Source of the DNA: Sandaracinaceae bacterium
GTDB lineage: Bacteria > Myxococcota_A > Polyangia > Polyangiales > Houyiibacteriaceae
DNA length: 64,000 nucleotides
Direction: 5' to 3'
NCBI GenBank assembly: GCA_020633075.1
Contig: JACKEI010000006.1
Location: 124,001 to 188,000, forward strand
The position numbers and the translations under genes are program-made. Position 1 is the stretch's first letter, and every line of letters starts with the position of its first letter. This document shows positions 33,681 to 45,130 of this stretch, in pieces. The notes below the pieces were generated by a model. The model saw only the letters and a list, made by a program, of their open reading frames with translations. It did not search any database and had not been told where the DNA came from.

Positions 33681-34025
33681 TCACTCCCCGTCGCTGATGA
33701 CGACGGTAATATGGCTCATGCCTTTGACGACCTGCGTCGCACGACCCATCGCACGCGGGCGCCAACGGCGCATGTGCTGGTTGGGCGCCTTGTCCGCGAA
33801 GGCAACCTTGACCACGAGCCCATCCAGATCCACCGAGTCGTCCTTTGCACGGACGTTCGCGATGGCGCTGTCGATGAGCTTGTAAACGATGGGCGCGGCG
33901 GCCTTGGACGTGAACCGCAGCTCGTTCAGAGCGACGGCCGCGTTCTTTCCGCGCACCATATTGAGCACCACTCGCGCCTTGCGGGGCGAAATGCGCTGAA
34001 ATCGTGCTTTTGCGATGGCTTCCAT
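33681..34025 (-). CDS. rplV: 50S ribosomal protein L22
   Basis: A 114-residue L22 whose beta-hairpin lines the exit tunnel: AKARFQRISPRKARVVLNMVRGKNAAVALNELRFTSKAAA and QHMRRWRPRAMGRATQVVKGMSHITVVISD. A 129-bp space to rpsS follows upstream and contains a 6-bp GGGACG/CGTCCC hairpin at 34127-34141 with a 3-nt loop. Confidence 0.98.
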   Translation of the reverse strand: MEAIAKARFQRISPRKARVVLNMVRGKNAAVALNELRFTSKAAAPIVYKLIDSAIANVRAKDDSVDLDGLVVKVAFADKAPNQHMRRWRPRAMGRATQVVKGMSHITVVISDGE

Positions 34026-34154
34026 GACGACTGCGACTTCCTCGAGAGCGAGGGTGAACTAGGCCCGAGACCACGCTGCACGCGCCAGTGGCGGCGTCGT
34101 GCGCGGAGGGTCGGCGGATCTAGCATGGGACGGGGCGTCCCACAAAGAGTGGTT

Positions 34155-34430
34155 TTAGCGCTTGCTCTTTTTGTCCGCCACGTGCCCGTGAAATGTACGG
34201 GTCGGGGAGAACTCACCGAGCTTGTGACCCACCATGTTCTCGGTCACGAACACGGTGATGAACTTGCGTCCGTTGTGGACGGCGAACGTGTGCCCGACGA
34301 ACTCGGGGGTGATGGTCGAACGACGCGACCAGGTCTTGATCATCTTGCGATCGCCGGCGGCGATGGCCGTGTCGACCTTCTTCTGAAGATGGTCGTCGAC
34401 GAAGGGACCCTTCTTGACTGAACGAGCCAT
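34155..34430 (-). CDS. rpsS: 30S ribosomal protein S19
   Basis: A 91-residue S19: MARSVKKGPFVDDHLQKKVDTA, TWSRRSTITPEFVGHTFAVHNGRKFITVFVTENMVGHKLGEFSPTRTFHGHVADKKSKR. Located in the 30S head, partner of S13. It shares one base with the rplB stop. Confidence 0.98.
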   Translation of the reverse strand: MARSVKKGPFVDDHLQKKVDTAIAAGDRKMIKTWSRRSTITPEFVGHTFAVHNGRKFITVFVTENMVGHKLGEFSPTRTFHGHVADKKSKR

Positions 34431-35257
34431 TACTTCTTCTTCCTGCTGCGGACGATGAACTTCGTCGTCGTCTTGTTGGTGCGCGTCTTCTTACCCTTGG
34501 AGAGCTGGCCCCAAGGTGAGCACGGGTGGCGACCACCCGAGGTGCGTCCCTCGCCACCGCCCATGGGGTGGTCGACGGGGTTCATGGTGGTGCCGCGGTT
34601 GTGCGGGCGCTTGCCGAGCCAGCGCGTGCGGCCGGCCTTGCCGAGCGTCACGCGAGCGTGCTGCGGGTTGCTGACCTGACCCACCGTGGCGCGGCAGTTC
34701 AGGTGCACGAGGCGAACCTCGCCGGAGGGCAGACGCACCTGAGCGTAGTCGCCGTCCTTGGCCATCAGCTGAGCGGCGGTACCGGCGGAGCGCACGAGCT
34801 GCGCGCCCTTGCCGATCTTGAGCTCGATGTTGTGGATGACCGTTCCGAGCGGGAGGTCACGCAGGCGCATGCAGTTGCCGGGCTTGACGTCGGCGTTCTT
34901 GCTGGCCAGCACCTTGTCACCGGCGTTGAGTCCGTCCGGCGCGAGGATGTAGCTCTTCTCGCCGTCCGCGTAGTAGACGAGCGCGATGCGGGCCGACCGG
35001 TTGGGGTCGTACTCGAGCGCCTTGATGGTGCCGGGGACGCCGACCTTGTCACGACGCCAGTCGATGACGCGGTAGTTCTGCTTGTGTCCACCCCCGCGGA
35101 AACGCGAGGTGATGCGGCCATGGTGGTTACGACCACCCGTGGACGACTGGGACTCGGTCAGACCCTTCTCGGGGCGCTTCTTGGAGAGGCCGTCGAAGTC
35201 CTGGGTGTCGTAGTAACGACGCGAGGGCGACGTTGGCTTGAAATGCTTGATCGCCAC
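34430..35257 (-). CDS. rplB: 50S ribosomal protein L2
   Basis: A 275-residue L2, needed for subunit association and peptidyl transferase. Motifs: KHFKPTSPSRRYYDTQDFDGLSKKRPEKGLTE, GRNHHGRITSRFRGGGHKQNYRVIDWRRDK and the active-site-proximal MNPVDHPMGGGEGRTSGGRHPCSPWGQLSKG. Standard length. Confidence 0.98.
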   Translation of the reverse strand: MAIKHFKPTSPSRRYYDTQDFDGLSKKRPEKGLTESQSSTGGRNHHGRITSRFRGGGHKQNYRVIDWRRDKVGVPGTIKALEYDPNRSARIALVYYADGEKSYILAPDGLNAGDKVLASKNADVKPGNCMRLRDLPLGTVIHNIELKIGKGAQLVRSAGTAAQLMAKDGDYAQVRLPSGEVRLVHLNCRATVGQVSNPQHARVTLGKAGRTRWLGKRPHNRGTTMNPVDHPMGGGEGRTSGGRHPCSPWGQLSKGKKTRTNKTTTKFIVRSRKKK

Positions 35258-35259
35258 GT

Positions 35260-35544
35260 TCAGGCTCCTTCGAAGTATTCGATCGTGCCCTCGCTGAGGG
35301 TGACGAACGCTTTCTTCCAGTTGCGAGTCTTGCCCATGCGACGGCCCATCCGCTTGGGCTTGCCGCGCACGACCAGAGTGTTCACGTCACTCACGGTGAC
35401 CTTGAAGAGCTCCTCCACGGCGGCCTTGATCTGGATCTTGTTCGCGCGGGGGTCGACCTCGAACAAGTACTTGCTCTCGGTCTGGAGGGTGGTGCTCTTC
35501 TCGGTGAGGTAGAGCGGTCGCTTGATGACGTCTTCGAGATTCAT
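35260..35544 (-). CDS. rplW: 50S ribosomal protein L23
   Basis: A 94-residue L23, exit-tunnel docking site for SRP and trigger factor: DVIKRPLYLTEKSTTLQTESKYLFEVDPRANKIQIKAAVEELFKVTVSDVNTLVVRGKPKRMGRRMGKTRNWKKAFVTLSEG. It is between rplB (2-bp gap) and rplD (10-bp gap). Confidence 0.98.
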   Translation of the reverse strand: MNLEDVIKRPLYLTEKSTTLQTESKYLFEVDPRANKIQIKAAVEELFKVTVSDVNTLVVRGKPKRMGRRMGKTRNWKKAFVTLSEGTIEYFEGA

Positions 35545-35554
35545 GATGTTCTCC

Positions 35555-36178
35555 TCACGCGCAGCGCTTCTCGAGCGCTTCGACCGCGCTCTTCGTGAGC
35601 ACGAGGCTCTCGTGACGCAGCAGGTCGTAGAGGTTGACGCCCTCGGGCGGTAGGAACTGGAAGGACGGGAGATTCCGCGCGCTCATGCGCAGCTTCTCGT
35701 TGTTCTTGGCGTCCACGATGATCGCGCTGCGACCGACCTGGAGCTTGCCGAGGACCTCGGCCAACTTCTTGGTCTTGATCTCGTTGAGCTCGAAGTCGTC
35801 CACGACCAGCAGACGTCCCTCGTTCAGCTTGAGGCTGAGCGCACCGCGCAGGGCGCCGAGGCGCATCTTGCGGGTGGGACGGTAGCTGTAGTCGCGCGGC
35901 GTCGGACCGTGGGACTGACCACCACCAACCATGGTGGGCGAACGCTTGGTGCCGTGACGAGCACCACCCGTGCCCTTCTGGCGGTAGATCTTCTGCTTCG
36001 ACCCAGCAACCTCGGAGCGACCCTTGGTGGCTGCGGTACCGGCGCGGCGCGACGCGAGCTGCGCCTTCACCACATCGTAGAAGAGCGCTTCGTTGACCGT
36101 GGCACCAAAGACGGCGTCCGAGAGCTCCAGCTCACCAACGTCACTTCGATCCAGGTTATAGACTCTGATCTTCGGCAT
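35555..36178 (-). CDS. rplD: 50S ribosomal protein L4
   Basis: A 207-residue L4 with the tunnel loop KGRSEVAGSKQKIYRQKGTGGARHGTKRSPTMVGGGQSHGPTPRDYSYRPTRKMRLGALRGALSLK. In E. coli L4 also represses the S10 operon. Its upstream neighbour is rpsJ only 42 bp away; the usual rplC between them is missing. Confidence 0.98.
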   Translation of the reverse strand: MPKIRVYNLDRSDVGELELSDAVFGATVNEALFYDVVKAQLASRRAGTAATKGRSEVAGSKQKIYRQKGTGGARHGTKRSPTMVGGGQSHGPTPRDYSYRPTRKMRLGALRGALSLKLNEGRLLVVDDFELNEIKTKKLAEVLGKLQVGRSAIIVDAKNNEKLRMSARNLPSFQFLPPEGVNLYDLLRHESLVLTKSAVEALEKRCA

Positions 36179-36220
36179 GAGTAACTCCGAGTGATCCCGT
36201 TAGAGATGGCTTCCGCCAGC

Positions 36221-36538
<318 letters not shown>

Positions 36539-36619
36539 GGTTATTTCCCGTCTACCTAAAACCGTTGAAGAGCGAGGGGTGCGGACGAAGTGTCGCCCGC
36601 TTATCCCACGCGGAGTGAA

Positions 36620-37810
<1,191 letters not shown>

Positions 37811-37867
37811 GGTGGTCTTCCGTTTCTATGAGGTCGGTGTCGCGTTGACGGAGCGAGGAGCGTTGGC

Positions 37868-39982
<2,115 letters not shown>

Positions 39983-40331
39983 GGGGTGTCCGGGGGATGC
40001 GTGGGCCAACGATGCGGCCCAAATACGAGGAGGGGTGAGAGGTGAGTGAGAGCGCGTCGTGCGCGCTCCGACGTTCTGGAGGTTCGTGCTTTGGATGCAA
40101 AAATCCCCCTCCGACCTTTGACTGACCACCCTTGGGTCAATCGGGGCCCGTAGGCCGTTTCGGAGAGGGACTGAGGAGGCGACGCGGTGAAGGCAGCGGG
40201 TGTGTGCTGCCTCGGTGAACCCGGGCGACTCTCTCTATATTGCGAGCTTCATTCGACTGTCTGGTTCTGCTCCGGCCCGGGTGGTATCCGTGTTGGACCT
40301 ACCCGAACGGTTGAGTTGCTTCAGGCTGGGA
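39983..40331 (-). other. 349-bp intergenic space between rpsG and fusA
   Basis: No coding sequence recognised. Reading the minus strand, it holds a -10-like TATAGA within an AT-rich patch (about 40245) and a 7-bp perfect hairpin AGGCAGC/GCTGCCT with an 8-nt loop (40191-40212). An internal promoter or attenuator for fusA-tuf is possible. The first 147 bases upstream of fusA are open in the fusA frame but do not look like EF-G. Confidence 0.4.
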
Positions 40332-40802
40332 TCACCAGCGGTAGTGCGCGAACGCCTTGTTGGCGTCGGCCATCTTGTGCGTGTCTTCGCGCTTCTTGAC
40401 GGCGGCGCCGCGGCCCTGAGCGGCCTCGACCAGCTCGGCGGCGAGACGCTCCACCATGCTCTTCTCGCCGCGACGGCGAGAGAACGAGACCAGCCAGCGC
40501 ATGGCCAGCGCGGTGCGGCGGTCGTTGCGGACCTCCACGGGCACCTGGTACGTGGCACCACCGACGCGACGGCTCTTGACCTCGACGCGGGGCTTGACCT
40601 GATCGAGGGCCTTCTTGAAGACCTCGAGGGGCTCCTGCTTGTAGCGCTCCTCGATGATGTCGAAGGCGCCGTAGAGGATGCCCTCGGCCGTGGACTTCTT
40701 GCCGCCGTACATGAGGATGTTGGCGAACTTGGCGATGACCTTCTCTCCGTACTTGGCGTCCGGGAGAACTTGGCGCTTATCAGCTTGGCGACGACGACTC
40801 AT
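40332..40802 (-). CDS. rpsG: 30S ribosomal protein S7
   Basis: A 156-residue S7 of the 30S head and E site: DAKYGEKVIAKFANILMYGGKKSTAEGILYGAFDIIEERYKQEPLEVFKKALDQVKPRVEVKSRRVGGATYQVPVEVRNDRRTALAMRWLV. 11 bp after rpsL, the normal str operon order. Confidence 0.98.
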   Translation of the reverse strand: MSRRRQADKRQVLPDAKYGEKVIAKFANILMYGGKKSTAEGILYGAFDIIEERYKQEPLEVFKKALDQVKPRVEVKSRRVGGATYQVPVEVRNDRRTALAMRWLVSFSRRRGEKSMVERLAAELVEAAQGRGAAVKKREDTHKMADANKAFAHYRW

Positions 40803-40813
40803 GGCTGCTCAGC

Positions 40814-41212
40814 TCACTTCTTCGGGCGCTTGACGCCGTACTTCGACCGACGCTTGGTGCGCGTCGCCTTGTTCGTGTTGGAGGGACCCGCCGCGCCGGT
40901 GGCGTCGAGCGTGCCGCGCACCACGTGGTAGCGCACACCCGGGAGGTCCTTGACGCGGCCCCCACGGATCAGCACCACGGAGTGCTCTTGAAGGTTGTGT
41001 CCCTCGCCGGGGATGTAGGTGGTGGCCTCGATCCCGTTGGAGAGGCGCACACGCGCAACCTTGCGGAGGGCGGAGTTGGGCTTCTTCGGCGTCGTCGTGT
41101 AGACGCGAACGCACACACCGCGCTTCTGAGGGCAGCGCTGGAGCGCGGGGGAGTCCGTCTTGACGACGAGCTTCTGGCGTCCGTGGCGGACGAGCTGATT
41201 GATTGTCGGCAT
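40814..41212 (-). CDS. rpsL: 30S ribosomal protein S12
   Basis: A 132-residue S12, the decoding-fidelity protein and streptomycin target. MPTINQLVRHGRQKLVVKTDSPALQRCPQKRGVCVRVYTTTPKKPNSALRKVARVRLSNGIEATTYIPGEGHNLQEHSVVLIRGGRVKDLPGVRYH. The PKKPNSALRK loop carries Lys (wild-type, streptomycin-sensitive residue). First gene of the translation block. Confidence 0.98.
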   Translation of the reverse strand: MPTINQLVRHGRQKLVVKTDSPALQRCPQKRGVCVRVYTTTPKKPNSALRKVARVRLSNGIEATTYIPGEGHNLQEHSVVLIRGGRVKDLPGVRYHVVRGTLDATGAAGPSNTNKATRTKRRSKYGVKRPKK

Positions 41213-41265
41213 GAGATAGCGAATTCACTAGCGCCCAGGACAAACCCGGGGCGTAAGGGACGCGG

Positions 41266-41293
41266 AGAATACCGGCCAAACGCGGGGTGTCAA
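41266..41293 (-). promoter_or_regulatory. Promoter of the rpsL (str) operon
   Basis: On the minus strand TTGACA (41293-41288), a perfect -35, is followed by a 16-bp spacer and TATTCT (41271-41266), 4/6 to the -10 consensus. Just upstream, at about 41306-41327, lie A and T tracts (GAAAAC, CTTTTTC) that could act as an UP element for the alpha C-terminal domain. The promoter is 54 bp before rpsL. Confidence 0.8.
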
Positions 41294-41361
41294 GGAGCTA
41301 GCACCCGAAAAAGGATCGTTTTCGAGCCGTTGCACAGTGATCGCCGAGCATTTCTGCCGGA

Positions 41362-42402
41362 TCAAAAGCGCACGCGCAGGGCCCCGCTGCCGAGTCCCAG
41401 CTCCACACCCACCGTGATCGGCGCCACGGGGTCCAGATCCGGGTCCCTGCCCGCGTCGTCCGCGCCGCCGCCCACGCGCAGCCGCCGCTGCCGCCGCTCC
41501 GGGACGAAATTCACGTGCGCTTCGATGATTCCGACGAGGACCAGCGCGATGAACCCTCCCGTGAGGACGTAGTTGCTCACGCGAATGCGCCGCTCTCGGT
41601 CCATGAATTCGAGTTCCTCCCCGGTGGGAGAGGCGTTGGGGTCGCCGCGGTCGATGACGCAGGGCTCCACGCCGCAGCTGGCGGCGGTCGCGAGCAGAGC
41701 CCGGAGGGCGACGTAGGTGCCCACCGAGCCAGCCAGCAGGGCCAGCTCCCCGACGGCCAGCGTGGCGCCAAACGTGCGGTTTCCATTGCGGAATTGTCCC
41801 GTCCCGAAGGGCACCGTGGCGAGCGCGCGCGAGTTGGGCAGGACGATGGTCTCGTAGGTGGCCAGCTCCTCCAGGTGCCGCAGGCGCTCCTGCTCCTGCG
41901 CGAGGCGCACCAGGCGCTGCCGCTCCTCCTCCTCGAGGCGCTGCGCCTCCACGCGCATGGCCTCGCGCTGCGCCTCCAGCAGCTCGGTGCGGGCCTGCGC
42001 GAAGGCCGTCTGGACCGCTGCGGGGAAGCTCAGCGGGTCCAGGGTGTAGCCCTCGTCCTCCTCCAGCAGCTGCCGGAACTGGTCACGGGCGTCGTCGCTG
42101 CGGCCGAGGAAGAGGTACGCCGCGCCCAGGTACTTGCGCGACTCCAGCCGCAGGGCCGCGTTGCGCACGCGCGGGACGGGGCCACCCACCAGGTCCTCGA
42201 AGAGCTGCACCGCGAGCTCGAAGCGCTGCTCGTCGTAGCGGGCGCGCGCGGCCTCGAAGTCGGACAGGTCGTCGGCGTACGCGCGCTCTGCCAGCAGCGT
42301 GAGGCTCAGCAGCACGCCGAGCGCGAGGCCCACTCGCCCAGGCGCCGCCGGACGCGGGCGAACCTGGCCGTCCGAGGCTTTGCAGCGAGGGGGGTTCGTC
42401 AT
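41362..42402 (-). CDS. TPR/coiled-coil protein with membrane segments
   Basis: Unknown function, 346 residues. N-terminal signal or anchor segment (VGLALGVLLSLTLLAERAYAD, about 24-44), a TPR-like pair (FEAARARYDEQRFELAVQLFEDLVGG, RKYLGAAYLFLGRSDDARDQFRQLLEED), a coiled coil of charged residues (about 131-170), then two hydrophobic helices (about 207-225 and 268-288, VLTGGFIALVLVGIIEA) and a beta-type tail. The layout resembles myxobacterial proteins of the DUF5683 kind. It lies 25 bp downstream of the Ser/Thr kinase gene and is probably cotranscribed. Confidence 0.65.
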   Translation of the reverse strand: MTNPPRCKASDGQVRPRPAAPGRVGLALGVLLSLTLLAERAYADDLSDFEAARARYDEQRFELAVQLFEDLVGGPVPRVRNAALRLESRKYLGAAYLFLGRSDDARDQFRQLLEEDEGYTLDPLSFPAAVQTAFAQARTELLEAQREAMRVEAQRLEEEERQRLVRLAQEQERLRHLEELATYETIVLPNSRALATVPFGTGQFRNGNRTFGATLAVGELALLAGSVGTYVALRALLATAASCGVEPCVIDRGDPNASPTGEELEFMDRERRIRVSNYVLTGGFIALVLVGIIEAHVNFVPERRQRRLRVGGGADDAGRDPDLDPVAPITVGVELGLGSGALRVRF

Positions 42403-42427
42403 CGGGGCCGCAGCGTGGGGGACAAGG

Positions 42428-44356
42428 TCAGTTGGGCGGAGGCGTGGGTGGAACATCCGTCGGCGCGGTGGCCAGCTCGAGGGTCGCGCGGTGCTCCGTG
42501 AGCTGTCCCGCGCGTAAACGGATGACCCCTGTATAGACCCGATGCCCTTCCGCTGTCACGGTCAAGCGGCGCGTGTCGTCGGCGCGCGCCATGGGGACCG
42601 AGAGGATCTCGCGCGTGCGACCGCGGGCGGGGGCCTCGCCCGACCCCGTGACCTGCACGTCGCCGAGGACGTTGGCCACCACGTAGACGCTTGCGGGTCG
42701 GAACTCGAGCGTGAGCGGCAGCTCGAAGACCCCTTCGCCAGGCGGGATGTCGCGCGTGACCGTGCGCTCGACGCAGCAGTTGGCGCCACCCACCACACGG
42801 AAGGAGTGGCGCCCGGGCGGGAGCGTGACCTCTCGAAAGCTGGGCCCGAAGGCACGCAGGGGCCCACCGTCCACGGCGATCTCGACGTTGGCCAGAGAGG
42901 GACGCAGCAGGACGCGACGAGGGTCCCGCGACACGGGCCGTGGGCCCCCATGCTCGCCTGGAGCGCGCGCGCCAGGACCCGCGGACGGATTGGGCGCGGC
43001 GGCCGTGCCCGCTTCACCGGCTGCAGCGGGAGCCCCCTCCAACGTCTCGGCGCGTGGCTCCGAGCTTCCGTCTTCCGCGGCACCCGTGAGGGTCGCGCCC
43101 ACCGCCGACCCAGCGTCCAGGGCCACCTCCGCGCCCGACGTGGGTGAGCGCGCCGGTGGCGGCAGCCCCGAGCCATCGCGCGCCGCTTGGGCGCCGAGAC
43201 CATCGCCCCGCGCGACGGCAGCCTCCGCGTCAGAGCCCGCCTGGCGGAGCGTCAACACCAAGACGAGCGCGAGGATCACGGCCCCGGCGGACGCGAGCAC
43301 CCACGGGAGGCGCCCCGACCCCGCCGCGCCGAGGGACTCGATCTGACGCAGGGCCTCGGCGTTGCCCTCGTCGAGCGCCAAGACGTGGTTGAACGCGTCC
43401 ATGGCCGTGGGGATGTCGCGCGCCCGGATGCTCTCGGTACCGGTGCGCACCAGCTGCGCGACCGTGGCCTTGGTGAGGCGGGCCGCCGTGGACGCCGGGT
43501 CCGCCAGGTAGGCCACCACCGCAGCGTCCGGGTCGTCGAGACCCACGCTCGCACACCAGTCCGAGAGGGCCGCCGACAGCTCCGCGGCGGTCGCGTAGCG
43601 CGCCGCCGGGTCGCGAGCGAGGCAGCGAGTGATGATGCGCGCCAGCCCGGCGCCGATGCTGGGGCGCACGCGCAGGGGCTCGGCGTACTCCGTGTCCATG
43701 ACCCGCCGCAGGATCTGGTGCGGGTTGCGCCCGGTGAACGGCAGGCGCCCGCAGGCCAGATAGTAGAGCACCGTGCCGAGCGCGAAGAGGTCGCTGCGCT
43801 CGTCCACCTCGCCGGTCTCGATCTGCTCGGGCGCCATGTGACCCGGCGAGCCGAGGATCTGTCCGGTGGCCGTGAACGACTGCGTGTCGAGGATCTGCGC
43901 GATGCCGAAGTCCGTGAGCTTCAGCGTCCGGCCCTCGTGCAGCATGATGTTCTCGGGCTTGACGTCCCGGTGGACGATGCCGTGCGCGTGGGCCACGGCG
44001 AGCGCGCGCGCGACCTGCAAGGTCATGGCGACCGCGATCTCCGCCGGGAGGTCGGGGTGCTGAGCGCCGAAGTCCTTGAGCGTGGGCCCGGTGAGGAGCT
44101 CCGCGGCGATGTAGCTCTGCTCGGAGTCGGGGCCCGAGAAGTCGTAGACCTCGAGGATGTTCGGGTGCTTGAGCTTGGCGACGCTCTTGGCCTCCCGCGC
44201 GAAGCGCTGGCGGGCCTCCGAGGAGGCGCGCAGGTGCGGGTGGAGGATCTTGAGCGCGACGTCGCGCTCGAGGTGCGTGTCCCGCGCGCGGTACACGGTG
44301 GCCATGCCCCCGTGGCCCAGCTCCTCCAGCACCTCGTATTTTTCGACTCGCTGCAT
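42428..44356 (-). CDS. Ser/Thr protein kinase with C-terminal PEGA-like region
   Basis: A 642-residue membrane kinase of the Hanks type. The kinase domain (about 7-270) has all key residues: LGHGGMATVYRA, ATP-binding Lys36 in VALKIL, HRDVKPEN (catalytic Asp131), DFG (149-151), the SPGHMAPEQ segment and a DVYALG-like RSDLFALG. After a helical juxtamembrane domain comes one transmembrane helix (about 351-371), then a Pro/Ala/Gly-rich linker and beta repeats of PEGA style (REVTLPPGRHSFRVVGG) in the envelope. Probable signal sensor phosphorylating cytoplasmic partners. ATG 44356 is chosen over an upstream codon. Confidence 0.92.
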   Translation of the reverse strand: MQRVEKYEVLEELGHGGMATVYRARDTHLERDVALKILHPHLRASSEARQRFAREAKSVAKLKHPNILEVYDFSGPDSEQSYIAAELLTGPTLKDFGAQHPDLPAEIAVAMTLQVARALAVAHAHGIVHRDVKPENIMLHEGRTLKLTDFGIAQILDTQSFTATGQILGSPGHMAPEQIETGEVDERSDLFALGTVLYYLACGRLPFTGRNPHQILRRVMDTEYAEPLRVRPSIGAGLARIITRCLARDPAARYATAAELSAALSDWCASVGLDDPDAAVVAYLADPASTAARLTKATVAQLVRTGTESIRARDIPTAMDAFNHVLALDEGNAEALRQIESLGAAGSGRLPWVLASAGAVILALVLVLTLRQAGSDAEAAVARGDGLGAQAARDGSGLPPPARSPTSGAEVALDAGSAVGATLTGAAEDGSSEPRAETLEGAPAAAGEAGTAAAPNPSAGPGARAPGEHGGPRPVSRDPRRVLLRPSLANVEIAVDGGPLRAFGPSFREVTLPPGRHSFRVVGGANCCVERTVTRDIPPGEGVFELPLTLEFRPASVYVVANVLGDVQVTGSGEAPARGRTREILSVPMARADDTRRLTVTAEGHRVYTGVIRLRAGQLTEHRATLELATAPTDVPPTPPPN

Positions 44357-44416
44357 CGCTCTGACTCGAACCCCGCACGCCACGAGTTCGTTGGCGCGCG
44401 CGGCTGCGCGACAGGG

Positions 44417-45064
44417 TCAGCTCATCGCGCGCGAACCGCAAGCCTCACAGCGGGTCGCGAACACGGGCATGGGCTGCTTGCAGTGCGGACAGGGTCGGTG
44501 CCCCGGCAGCGCGCCGCGGTCCACCGCCACCAAGCGCGGCGCGTCGGGGTCTTGGCTGTCGGCGGCGAGCTGCAGCTGGCCGCCCAGGATCTGGTCGTCC
44601 GGAAGCGCGCTCACCTGACGCAGCGTGGCGTCCAGCTGCGTCAGCTGCCGGTCGTCGCTGACGGTGTCGAGTGACACGCGCGTGCGGGCGCGGAAGCCCA
44701 CGATGACGCCCGCCGTCACGGGGCTGTAGGCCTTCACGGGCGGCCAGGCGCAGGGGGCCAGGTAGGCGTGCGTCGCGGACGGCACCAGGCGGGTGAGCTC
44801 CAGGGCGGCTTCGCGTGTCTCGGCCGGCCCCAGCGCCACCCGGTAGCGCTGGACGAGGGCCTGGGCGTCGATGGCGTCCTGCTGCTCGAAGCGGAAGAAG
44901 AAGACCACGTCGGTGGCGCGCTCTGCGGTGCGCGCGGCGGTGGCCTGCACGAGACGCTCACGGTCGGCGGAGGAGTCGCCGCGCATGACCAGGAAGACGC
45001 CCGCGACCGCGACCCCCACGAAGACCAGCGCCACGAGGGCCACGAGCATGAGCAGAATCGACAT
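44417..45064 (-). CDS. Membrane protein with C-terminal zinc ribbon
   Basis: Function not recognised; 215 residues. Begins with a strong transmembrane helix (ILLMLVALVALVFVGVAVAGVFLVM, about 3-27). The soluble domain has the alternating pattern of an alpha/beta fold (VVFFFRFEQQDAIDAQALVQRYRVALGPAETREAALELTRLVPSATHAYLAP). A zinc ribbon closes the chain with Cys192, Cys195, Cys206 and Cys209. It lies 60 bp upstream of the kinase gene on the same strand and may be cotranscribed. The divergent lipoprotein gene starts 66 bp away. Confidence 0.6.
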   Translation of the reverse strand: MSILLMLVALVALVFVGVAVAGVFLVMRGDSSADRERLVQATAARTAERATDVVFFFRFEQQDAIDAQALVQRYRVALGPAETREAALELTRLVPSATHAYLAPCAWPPVKAYSPVTAGVIVGFRARTRVSLDTVSDDRQLTQLDATLRQVSALPDDQILGGQLQLAADSQDPDAPRLVAVDRGALPGHRPCPHCKQPMPVFATRCEACGSRAMS

Positions 45065-45130
45065 CGAGGGCGGGATAGCATGGCCGGGTGGCTTCCGCGA
45101 CGGCGCGGGACGTGCTTCCCTCTTGCCCCC

